Origin: Streptomyces sp. NRRL F-4489
GTDB lineage: Bacteria; Actinomycetota; Actinomycetes; Streptomycetales; Streptomycetaceae
DNA: 64,000 bases
Direction of reading: 5' to 3'
Assembly: GCF_001509485.1 (NCBI RefSeq)
Contig: NZ_LLZI01000221.1
Coordinates: 124,001 to 188,000 of the forward strand
The notes under the pieces were generated by a model. That model was not told the origin of the DNA. It did no database searches and worked only from the letters and a program-made list of their open reading frames with translations. How positions within the stretch are numbered: position 1 is the first letter of the stretch; each line of letters starts with the position of its first letter. A program made the translations under genes and the position numbers. This document shows, one piece after another, positions 10,071-17,790 of the stretch.

Positions 10071-11630
10071 ATGTCCGCAGAGGAGCAGCAGCACCTGATT
10101 CCGCGTCCGCGGTTCTGGCCGTCGGTGCCGGTGGCGACGGACCCGTTGTTCGAGCCGGGGATCACCGGCGGCTATGTGGGGGCGTTCAGCGTGACCCGGA
10201 GCCTCTGCGCGCCGGACGACGATCTGGAGTACCCCGGCCCGGAGGTCGATGCCCTGGCGGCCAGTCTCCGCGTCCCGCTGACGTTCTCGTTCAAGGACGC
10301 CGAGGTGTACGGCGTCCTGTACCACGACCCCGGCCGGCCGAACGGGATCGATACCAACGTGGTATCGTACCACGCCGGCCACGGCGGCACCGACGACGAA
10401 GGCGTCTACGCCGCGATCCTCTACCACCAAGGTGACTGCGGCGCCTACTCGGACCTGATGGCGATCGGTGCCCGGCGCTGCCGCTACGTCTTCTGGTCCA
10501 CCTGCAACTCCACGCTCATCAAAGGCCCGTACACCCCGTGGCGCACCTGGCGGCCCGCCAACCACGGCTTCCGGATGATCTTCGGGTACGAGACCAGTTG
10601 CAGCGACGATCCGGGCTACGGGGCCGCCTTCGTCCGCAACGCGCGCTGGGGGTTCTGCTTCAGCGTGGCCTTCCTGCTGGCCGCCTGGGACGCCGACCCC
10701 GGCCAGATCCCCGTGGCCACGGCCTGCGGTGCTGAGCCGCCGGAGACCCACGAACGCCTGTGGCGGGAGAAGGTCTTCTCCGCCGAGGCGGTGGATCCGG
10801 AGGTATGGGAATGGGTGTCCCTGGAAGAGGTGGCCAGGCTTCACGAACCCAACCTGGTCTACCCGCCCACCCTCCAGATCGCGGTGCTCGATCCCGGGTT
10901 CGCCTTCCCGCCCGCGGCCCTGGCCCGGCGGTTCGCCATCGATCCCGAAACGCTGCACCTGGAGGACTCGCGCCTGGTCGCGGCCGATGGCGGGCGCCGC
11001 CTGACCATGGAGCAGAGCGGCCGCTGGTGCGTGCATCTGGCCGAACTGGCCGACCACATCGAGTACGGCGGACCGCAGCTCCCCGACGAGCAGGCCCTGG
11101 CCCTCGCCGAACAAGCCCTGCGCGAATTCGACCTGCCGCTCTCCCTCTACCGTGCGGAACGGATCGCCCACCTGTACGAAGACACCTCGCGCGTGAGCAT
11201 CCCGCCCCCTTACCGGCCCGCGCACCGGGCGACGCTCGTGGAGTTCCGCCAACTCATCGAGCACCTGCCGGTGGTCACGCCCGACGCCGGCACGTTCCAG
11301 GTCATCGTCGCCGCCGATGGCACCGTGACCTCCATCGTCTCCTCCTTCCGCAGGGTGATGGGAATGTCCGACCAGCCCGTCAGCGGACCACCGCCCATCG
11401 GGCTGCCCGACCCGGAGGAAGCCCTCCAACGAGAGCTCCAACTGCTGCTGGAGCGCCTGGACTTCGACGCCGACCGGCTCGGCGCGGTCACCGTGGTCCC
11501 CGGCACCTCCGAGATCGGCTACGACATCCAGGGCAACCACGCCGTCCTGGTCGCCCAACGCCGCGTGGAACTCACCAGCAGCAACGGCGTGACGAAGCGG
11601 CACCTCCTCAAGGCGGTCCTCTACGGGTAG
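10071..11630 (+). CDS. Uncharacterised protein with caspase-like His/Cys signature (DUF6345-like)
   Basis: 519 residues, with no signal peptide and no membrane segment. The strand VVSYHAGHGG ends in His101/His104, and 31 residues later FWSTCNS places Cys135 at a strand end. This is the arrangement of the catalytic dyad in clan CD cysteine peptidases (caspases, gingipains), where the HGxG and Cys-containing strands lie side by side. The N-terminal region (1-210) carries the motif and resembles proteins annotated DUF6345 (recollection, not a search). The C-terminal half (about 250-519) is a separate region I cannot assign. The ATG has a GGGAGGG site. The gene stands alone, convergent with the methyltransferase. 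It could be an active protease or a fold relative without activity. Confidence 0.6.
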   Translation: MSAEEQQHLIPRPRFWPSVPVATDPLFEPGITGGYVGAFSVTRSLCAPDDDLEYPGPEVDALAASLRVPLTFSFKDAEVYGVLYHDPGRPNGIDTNVVSYHAGHGGTDDEGVYAAILYHQGDCGAYSDLMAIGARRCRYVFWSTCNSTLIKGPYTPWRTWRPANHGFRMIFGYETSCSDDPGYGAAFVRNARWGFCFSVAFLLAAWDADPGQIPVATACGAEPPETHERLWREKVFSAEAVDPEVWEWVSLEEVARLHEPNLVYPPTLQIAVLDPGFAFPPAALARRFAIDPETLHLEDSRLVAADGGRRLTMEQSGRWCVHLAELADHIEYGGPQLPDEQALALAEQALREFDLPLSLYRAERIAHLYEDTSRVSIPPPYRPAHRATLVEFRQLIEHLPVVTPDAGTFQVIVAADGTVTSIVSSFRRVMGMSDQPVSGPPPIGLPDPEEALQRELQLLLERLDFDADRLGAVTVVPGTSEIGYDIQGNHAVLVAQRRVELTSSNGVTKRHLLKAVLYG

Positions 11631-11647
11631 GCCGTGGCCCTGGAACT

Positions 11648-12478
11648 TCAGAGGCCGTCGTGACTGGAAGGCTTGCGCCCCCAAGCGGAGATCAACGGTG
11701 CGGTGGTAGTGTCGAGTTGACCGGTCGCGAGGTTCGCCAGATGCTCCTGGATCTCCTCGGCCGTCGCCAGTCCGGCCTCGATCAGCCGGTCGCGGATCTG
11801 CCGTACGGTCGCGGCCTCCAGCGCGCTCCCCGCCGGAGAGGTGATGGGGAAGTACGCATCGGCCTCGACCTCCGCCAGTCCCGCCGTGCGCAGCAGCCGG
11901 GGCAGCGTCCGCCCGAAGTCGAGCCGCGCGCCCCGTTCCGCGAGCAGTGCGCGGAAGCCGCGCCGGACGCGGTTGGCGAGTCGCTGCTCGGGGCCGTACT
12001 CGTCCGGGCAGGCCAGCGGCTGGAGCGCCGGATCGGCATCCTCCACCAGCAGCCACCCGCCGGGCCGCAACGCCCGCACCATCGCCCGCAACGCGGCCTC
12101 GCGCCGCGCCACATGCACCAGGACGAGCCGCGCGTGCACCAGGTCGAACGGCCCCTCCGGGGGTTCCTCGGCGCCCACATCGTGCCGCAGCACCTCGTAC
12201 GGAGCGCCGGACTTCGGCATCCACGACGTATCGAGATCGGTGGCCAGCACCCGGCCCCGCGCGCCGGCCCGCGCGGCCAGCCATCCGGGCACGCTCGGGC
12301 CGCCGGCCCCCACCTCCCAGCAGTGCCAGCCGTCCGCGACCCCCAGCGCCCGCAGGCGCCGGAACGTCACCGGGTCGAACAACTCCGCCAACGCCGCGAA
12401 CCGCTCCCCGGCCTCGGCCTGCCGATTGTCGAGCAGATATCCCTTGCCGCCCTCTTCGGCAGCCGCCTCGTCCGTCAC
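11648..12478 (-). CDS. SAM-dependent methyltransferase (class I)
   Basis: 276 residues from a GTG start. The Rossmann SAM-binding motif is CWEVGAGGPSVPGWLA, followed by RVLATDLD (acidic motif II) and FDLVHARLVLVHV with ALRPGGWLLVEDAD (motifs III and IV), all in canonical order. The substrate-binding C-terminal part is not recognised. It is the last gene of a minus-strand series (F420-reductase-like, winged-helix, methyltransferase) with gaps of 50 and 40 bp, so it is probably co-transcribed and under the divergent WYL regulator. Confidence 0.85.
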   Translation of the reverse strand: MTDEAAAEEGGKGYLLDNRQAEAGERFAALAELFDPVTFRRLRALGVADGWHCWEVGAGGPSVPGWLAARAGARGRVLATDLDTSWMPKSGAPYEVLRHDVGAEEPPEGPFDLVHARLVLVHVARREAALRAMVRALRPGGWLLVEDADPALQPLACPDEYGPEQRLANRVRRGFRALLAERGARLDFGRTLPRLLRTAGLAEVEADAYFPITSPAGSALEAATVRQIRDRLIEAGLATAEEIQEHLANLATGQLDTTTAPLISAWGRKPSSHDGL

Positions 12479-12518
12479 CGCCCGAACATAACCCGGGCGG
12501 GCCCGGTGGGGTGTCGGG

Positions 12519-13715
12519 TCACGCCGCGAGGTGGCGTTCGAGTGGGGTGCGGTAGCAGGGGGTGACTCGGGTGCCGCCCAGGAACGCGGACAGGCGGGTG
12601 ATCTCTTCGGCGATGGCGGTGCGGGCCTCCTGGCCGGGGTCGGTGAGCAGGTGGTGGTTGATGCGGCCGTCACGGTGGTGCGCCCAGGCACCGATGATGC
12701 GGCCGTTCCACCAGACCGTGGGGCCGATGTTGCCGTTGCGGTCGAAGAGGGACTTGGTGTGCTCGGGGTCGAGGTACCAGTCGCGGTGGCGCCAGCCCAT
12801 GGGGGTCGGGTCCAGGCCGGGCAGCAGGGCCGCCGCGGGCTCGGGCGGGGCCGGCGGTGCGTCGTTGCCGAGGGCGTCGAGGTCGTCGGGCAGGAGGTAG
12901 CCGGTGCCTTCGTCGAGTTCGACCGCGTGGGCGCCGGTGGCGGCGACGGCCTTGCGGGTGTCGGTGAGGTTCCAGCCGGTCCACCACTTGAGATCGTCGA
13001 GGGTGGCGGGGCCGAACGCGGCGAGGTAGTGGCGGGCCAGCGCGGATTTCGCCTCGGCGGCGGGGATACGGGGCAGGGGCCGGGCCGGGGCCCAGCGGAA
13101 CTGCGCGGAGGTCCAGGAACCCGTGGGCCGGGAGCGCCGGATGCGGCCTTCGGCGGCGAGCACGCCCAGGACGGTCGCGCTGACGCGCTGACGGGCCTCG
13201 TACGGCTTGCCGGGAGACATGACGATCTGCTGGCGCAAGTCGGCTATGTCGGCGGCGAGTTGGGATGCGGTGGCCTCGCCCCGTGCGGTCAGGGTCGTCA
13301 GGACGGCTTGTTCGGCGGCCGCGTAGCGCCGTTCGTCCCAGTCCAGGCTCTGGCGCAGTCGGGCCACGGCGTCGGCGCGGTGGCGGGGCAGGTCCCGTAC
13401 GGTCGCGGCGTGGACGGCCGGGGCCAGTTGGCGGGGGACGACGAACATGGTGCGGCGCATACAGCGGATGCGCTCCAGTCCCGGGGTGCCGTCGGCGGTG
13501 TCGTAGAGGGAGCGGTCGATGGCGGCCGGGGTCGGTGCCCGCATACGGGCGGCCGCGGCGAGGAAGACGGTGGCCGGATCGGTGGCGTGCAGGCCGACGA
13601 GGGCGTGCGCCACCTCCTCGGCTCCGGCCTTGCGCAGGGAGGGCGCGAGCAGGTGGTTGCGCACGAGACGGGCGCGGCGCTGGGCGGCGGTGATGCGGGG
13701 GAGGGGGGCAGTCAT
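12519..13715 (-). CDS. Winged-helix DNA-binding domain protein, AlkZ/YcaQ-like (HTH_42)
   Basis: 398 residues, the usual length of the HTH_42 family. The N-terminal ARLVRNHL and HALVGLHATDPATVFLAAAAR segments, MRRTMFVVP in the middle and WWNGRIIGAW near the C-terminus are conserved family features. Relatives such as AlkZ and AlkX are DNA glycosylases that unhook interstrand crosslinks or remove bulky alkyl adducts; many Streptomyces paralogues are uncharacterised. It sits between the F420-reductase-like and methyltransferase genes on the same strand. Repair of DNA-alkylating metabolites is a reasonable but untested role. Confidence 0.8.
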   Translation of the reverse strand: MTAPLPRITAAQRRARLVRNHLLAPSLRKAGAEEVAHALVGLHATDPATVFLAAAARMRAPTPAAIDRSLYDTADGTPGLERIRCMRRTMFVVPRQLAPAVHAATVRDLPRHRADAVARLRQSLDWDERRYAAAEQAVLTTLTARGEATASQLAADIADLRQQIVMSPGKPYEARQRVSATVLGVLAAEGRIRRSRPTGSWTSAQFRWAPARPLPRIPAAEAKSALARHYLAAFGPATLDDLKWWTGWNLTDTRKAVAATGAHAVELDEGTGYLLPDDLDALGNDAPPAPPEPAAALLPGLDPTPMGWRHRDWYLDPEHTKSLFDRNGNIGPTVWWNGRIIGAWAHHRDGRINHHLLTDPGQEARTAIAEEITRLSAFLGGTRVTPCYRTPLERHLAA

Positions 13716-13765
13716 CCTGTGGTGCGGTCCTTGTGTGTTCGTGGCTGACGTTCGGAACGGCGAAG

Positions 13766-14521
13766 CTAGCGCACGACCTTGATGCCGAAGTGGCCGCCGG
13801 ACCGCTGGCCGAGGCCGAAGCCGATGGCGGAGTGCAGGTGCGCGTACATCTCCATACCGCGGGCGCATACCAGGGGGCCGAGGTCGAGGATGTCGGTCCA
13901 GCCGTAGGACGCCAGCAGGTCGGTGACCTGCTGCTTGGCGTCGGCGTGGTCGCCGGCGACGAACATGGTGTGGTCGCCGCCGCCGATGGCGCCGGGGTTG
14001 ACGACGGTCGCCTGTTCCTGGGTGACGAAGGACTTGACGACCTTCACGTCGGGCAGCGCCCGCTGGATCTGTTCCCCGAGACTGTCGCTGTCGCACGGAT
14101 CGAGCGTCGGCATGACGCCCCACGGGGTCGGCCAGGGGTGCTCGATCTGCGGGTCGTAGCGGAAGGGGACGGCGTAGTCGGCGAGGGTTTTGCCGGTGAG
14201 CGGGCCGGCGATGGCGGTGAGCGCGGAGACGGCGTTGCGGCCGTCGATTCCGTTGATGACCAGGTCGTCCGCCGCGTCGGCGGCCTCGCCGAAGGTGCTC
14301 AGGGTGATGCCTGGATGGTCGGCGAGCCACTGGGCGCAGGGCGGGTTGCCCATCATGTCGGGTTCGGTGCGGGCCAGGGTGGTCTGCGGATCGCGGGTGC
14401 CGACGTGGACCTCATGGCCGAGTTCGAGGAGCTTCGCGGCGTGCGCGCGGGCGCCCCCGCCCGTACCGAGAACGGCGATCTTCGCGGGGGCGGTCGTCGG
14501 GGCGTGCGTAGGACTGTTCAT
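13766..14521 (-). CDS. NADPH-dependent F420 reductase-like / NAD(P)-binding oxidoreductase
   Basis: 251 residues. The Rossmann motif IAVLGTGGGARAHAAKLLELGHEVHVGTRDP at the N-terminus is typical of the F420-dependent NADP reductase-like family (Fno/ProC-like core). The C-terminal part has GGGDHTMFVAGDHADAK and the DLGPL segment seen in these proteins. GGAGG lies 7 bases before the ATG. It is the first gene of the minus-strand operon, directly facing the WYL regulator across a perfect inverted repeat, and so is its most likely main target. Confidence 0.85.
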   Translation of the reverse strand: MNSPTHAPTTAPAKIAVLGTGGGARAHAAKLLELGHEVHVGTRDPQTTLARTEPDMMGNPPCAQWLADHPGITLSTFGEAADAADDLVINGIDGRNAVSALTAIAGPLTGKTLADYAVPFRYDPQIEHPWPTPWGVMPTLDPCDSDSLGEQIQRALPDVKVVKSFVTQEQATVVNPGAIGGGDHTMFVAGDHADAKQQVTDLLASYGWTDILDLGPLVCARGMEMYAHLHSAIGFGLGQRSGGHFGIKVVR

Positions 14522-14614
14522 CAGGGCCTCCGTGGCGGCGTGGGCTTTCAGCCCGTTTCGATCGCGTTCATTCCGCTTCGTTCCGGCGGACCGTCCCCAC
14601 ACTAGGAGCCATTC

Positions 14615-14631
14615 AGGACAGCTCCTGTCCT
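14615..14631. promoter_or_regulatory. Perfect inverted repeat AGGACAG-CTC-CTGTCCT, probable WYL-regulator operator
   Basis: Seven-base arms are fully complementary around a 3-base spacer. It lies in the divergent gap, 24 bp before the WYL regulator ATG and 93 bp before the oxidoreductase ATG, so binding there would block or activate both directions. Confidence 0.75.
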
Positions 14632-14655
14632 TTGATGCCGGGCATAGTGGGTGTC

Positions 14656-15627
14656 ATGACGAGCGAGATGACCGCCCGCATGCTGCGGCTGCTGTCCCTG
14701 TTGCAGACCCGGCGCGAGTGGTCCGGCTCCGACCTGGCGGAACGACTCTCGGTGACCGTCCGCACCGTCCGGCGTGACATCGACCGGCTCCGCGAGCTGG
14801 GCTACCCCGTTGACAGCGCCCGCGGCCACGCCGGCGGCTACCGCCTGGCCGCCGGCACCGACCTCCCGCCCCTCCTGCTGGACGACGACGAGGCCGTGGC
14901 CATCGCCGTCGCCCTGCGCACCGCCGCGGGCGGACTGACCGGCATCGAGGAGACCGCCCTGCGGGCCCTGGCCAAGCTGGAACACGTCCTTCCGCGACGT
15001 CTGCGCGGCCAGGTCACCGCCCTCCAGACCTCACTGGCCGGTATCGCCTGGGAGACCCAGGGGCCGCGCGCCGACCCGGGACTCCTGGCCACCCTCGCCG
15101 TCGCCTGCCGCGATCACGAGATCCTCACCTTCGACTACGTCGCCCGGGACGGCGCCGCCACGCCGCGCCGGGCCGAGCCGTGCCACCTCGTCGCCTCGGG
15201 TGACCTGTGGTACCTCCTCGCCCACGACACCGGCAGGAACGACTGGCGCCTCTTCCGCCTCGACCGCATCAGCGGCGTGCTGCCAACGGGCCGCCGCGTT
15301 CCGCCCCGCGAGGTGCCCGGCGGCGACCCCGCCGCGTACGTCGCCGGCCGGCTGGTCGCCGCCCCCACCCGCTACCGGGCCGTCGCCACCGTCCACGCCC
15401 CCGCCGCTCACGTACGCGCGCGAGTCCGCCGCCTGGGCAACCGACTCCAGCCGATCGACGCCGCCACCTGCCGCTTCGACGCCTCCGACGACTCCCTGAC
15501 CCGCATCGCCCAGACCCTGGCCGCCCTCGACACCGACTACGACCTCGACGCCGACCCCGCCGTCCGCACCCACCTCCGCGAAACGGCCCGCCGCGCGCTG
15601 CGGGCCACGGACAGCGCGTCCGGCTAG
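14656..15627 (+). CDS. YafY-type WYL-domain transcriptional regulator
   Basis: 323 residues. The N-terminal HTH_11 winged helix is clear (GSDLAERLSVTVRTVRRDIDRLRELGYPV), with an AGGYRL wing. A WYL domain follows (WYLLAHDTGRNDWRLFRLDRI, about 188-208) and a WCX-like C-terminal extension. The family binds small ligands or nucleic acid through WYL and often controls the neighbouring divergent gene. I chose ATG 14656; another ATG at 14668 is possible. The operator is at 14615-14631. Confidence 0.9.
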   Translation: MTSEMTARMLRLLSLLQTRREWSGSDLAERLSVTVRTVRRDIDRLRELGYPVDSARGHAGGYRLAAGTDLPPLLLDDDEAVAIAVALRTAAGGLTGIEETALRALAKLEHVLPRRLRGQVTALQTSLAGIAWETQGPRADPGLLATLAVACRDHEILTFDYVARDGAATPRRAEPCHLVASGDLWYLLAHDTGRNDWRLFRLDRISGVLPTGRRVPPREVPGGDPAAYVAGRLVAAPTRYRAVATVHAPAAHVRARVRRLGNRLQPIDAATCRFDASDDSLTRIAQTLAALDTDYDLDADPAVRTHLRETARRALRATDSASG

Positions 15628-15650
15628 CTCACGGGGAGAAGGCCGTTCAG

Positions 15651-15665
15651 AGGGGCTCCGCCCCT
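15651..15665. terminator. Short GC hairpin between convergent genes
   Basis: AGGGGC-TCC-GCCCCT is a perfect 6-bp stem. It lies between the WYL regulator end (15627) and the opposite-strand kinase stop (15664), overlapping the latter. There is no T-run, as is common in Streptomyces. It would serve both directions. Confidence 0.5.
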
Positions 15666-17739
15666 AATACACCGGCAGCGCCACCAACGACGTGCCGTTG
15701 AGGACGAAGAGGCGGTTGGCGTCGGCCGCGAGGGTGCGGGAGGCGGCGGTGGTGAGGGCGTAGGTCTGCGGCCGGCCCTGGCCGGAGCGGGGCATACCGC
15801 TCACGCCGGTCTCCTCGCTCTCCACGATCCAGACACCGTGGCCCTGGACGGCCGGCGGCTGCCACGGCGGGACGACGCCGGCGATCATCACCGGGTCGGC
15901 GGCCTGGGAGCCGTCGGCGTGCAGCGACCGCAGGGCCGCGCAGTCCAGCGCGTACACCACCCCGTCGGCCACCGCGGGCGGGCCCCAGCCATCGGCGCCC
16001 CGCCGGGGCGGGCGCGTCGGGTCGAGGGACCAGAGCTGGTGCCCGTCGCCGATCCGTACCGCCGCGAGGGTGCGGCCGCCGAGGTAGACGGTGTCGCGGT
16101 CGATCGCGGGCCGCAGCGCCCCGTCCGCCTGGCCCGTGCGGACCCAGGCACGGGCACCGTCCTGGGCGCGGACCGCGGCCACATCGCCCTTCTCCGTGCA
16201 CAGCACCAGGTGCCCACCGCCGAGCGCCGCGGCGGGGCGGCCGCCCGACAGCGCCAGCGGCGGCTGCCGGGTCCAGCGCACCTTCCCGTCCGTGCCGACG
16301 CAGCGCAGCTGCCCGTTGGAGGTCAGCAGGTAGACGGCGCCGGCGTCGGCGGCCAGCAGGGCGGCCGCCTGCGCGTCCACGGTCCAGCGGGGGGAGCCGG
16401 TGGCGGCCACCCACGTACGCAGCGTGCCGCGGGCGTCGGCGGTGGCCACCAGCCGGCCGCCGATCGAGAGGTAGCCGGCGGACGCCTTGGCGCCGCTGAC
16501 CCGCCACCGTTCCCGGCCGTCCGTGACCTCGCGGGCCGCGATACCGCCGCCGGCCGCCGCGAAGACCACCACATCGCGGACCGGCAGCGGCGCCGGCGAC
16601 CCGGTGTCGGCCACGTCCTGGAGCGGGCCCCACAGCGGCGTCGGGGAGCCGTCGGCGGAGCCGAGCGGCGCGGCCCGCACCGCGGCCGCCGGCGGGATGT
16701 CGAAGGGGTCGGCCGGGGCGTCGCCGCGGGTGAGCCACCAGGCGGTGCCGCCGCCCGCGGCCAGCAGCACCCCGCCGCCGGCCGCCGCCAGCAGCCGCCG
16801 CCGGGTCACGCCGGTGGCACCGCCCGGCCCGCCCCCGGGGGAAGCCGTGACCGAACGGTCCGTCAGGCGCCGTGCCGCTGCCTCCCGTTGGCGGATCTCG
16901 TCCCCCAGCGGACCGGACTTCCACAGCCGCTCCGGCTGCCGGGGCGCCGCCGCGGCCTCGGCGACCTGACCGGGCAGCGGGCGGGCCGCCGGGTCCTTGG
17001 CGAAGCACGGCGTGACGAGGTACCGCAGGCCCTCGGGCACGCCCGCCAGATCCGGCTCGCCGTGCACGACCTCGTACAGGACGGCGGTGATCTCGGCACC
17101 CGTGTACGGGGGCCGGCCGGCCGCGGCGAAGGCCAGTACGGCGCCGAGCGAGAAGACGTCGGCGGCCGGGCCCACGCGCTGCCCCAGGACCTGTTCCGGC
17201 GCGCCGTAGCCGGGCGTGACCGGGATCTGCCCGGTGCGGGTCAGCGTCAGGCCGTGCTCGGGGCGGGCGATACCGAAGTCGATCAGGCGCGGCCCGCGCG
17301 AGGTGAGGACCACGTTGGGCGGCTTCACGTCCCGGTGGACCAGGCCGGTGGCGTGCACGTCCTGGAGCGTACGGGCCAGCGACCGCGCCAACTCCCGTAC
17401 GGCCGCGTCCCCGAGCGGCCCGAAGCGCGCCACCGCCTCGTCCAGCGTCGGACCGGCGAGGAACTCCGTGGCGATCCACGGCCGGCCGCCCTCCAGCTCG
17501 GCGGCCAGCACCCGGGCCACGCCGTCGCTGGTCACCGCCCGCGCGGTGCGCGCCTCCCGCAGGAAGCGGTCCGCCAGGTGCCCGTCGTGGGCGAGTTCCG
17601 GCAGCAGCACCTTCACCGCCGCGGGCTGACCGGCGGCGTCCGCGCCGAAGTACACCTTGCCCATCCCGCCCTCACCGAGGACGCCGTGCAGGCGGTACGG
17701 GCCCAGGCGCAGCGGGTCTCCCTGGCCGAGGGGTTTCAC
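15664..17739 (-). CDS. Receptor Ser/Thr protein kinase with PQQ-like beta-propeller
   Basis: 691 residues. The kinase domain occupies about 10-270: Gly loop GEGGMGKVY, Lys in AVKVLL, HRDVKPPN catalytic loop, DFG in IDFGIA and APEQ in the activation segment. A juxtamembrane linker follows, then RRRLLAAAGGG and a single membrane segment (about 315-340). The outer part is a set of PQQ-like beta-propeller blades with repeated YL-type/W strands (GRERWRVSG, GKVRWTRQPP, GHQLWSLD), expected outside the cell as a ligand or cell-wall sensor. It is the third gene of a pseudokinase-kinase-kinase series on one strand. Confidence 0.92.
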   Translation of the reverse strand: MKPLGQGDPLRLGPYRLHGVLGEGGMGKVYFGADAAGQPAAVKVLLPELAHDGHLADRFLREARTARAVTSDGVARVLAAELEGGRPWIATEFLAGPTLDEAVARFGPLGDAAVRELARSLARTLQDVHATGLVHRDVKPPNVVLTSRGPRLIDFGIARPEHGLTLTRTGQIPVTPGYGAPEQVLGQRVGPAADVFSLGAVLAFAAAGRPPYTGAEITAVLYEVVHGEPDLAGVPEGLRYLVTPCFAKDPAARPLPGQVAEAAAAPRQPERLWKSGPLGDEIRQREAAARRLTDRSVTASPGGGPGGATGVTRRRLLAAAGGGVLLAAGGGTAWWLTRGDAPADPFDIPPAAAVRAAPLGSADGSPTPLWGPLQDVADTGSPAPLPVRDVVVFAAAGGGIAAREVTDGRERWRVSGAKASAGYLSIGGRLVATADARGTLRTWVAATGSPRWTVDAQAAALLAADAGAVYLLTSNGQLRCVGTDGKVRWTRQPPLALSGGRPAAALGGGHLVLCTEKGDVAAVRAQDGARAWVRTGQADGALRPAIDRDTVYLGGRTLAAVRIGDGHQLWSLDPTRPPRRGADGWGPPAVADGVVYALDCAALRSLHADGSQAADPVMIAGVVPPWQPPAVQGHGVWIVESEETGVSGMPRSGQGRPQTYALTTAASRTLAADANRLFVLNGTSLVALPVY

Positions 17740-17790
17740 GGGCGGTCTCGTCTCCTGTCAGAGGAAAAAAGGGGTCGGTGGTGGCGGGCG

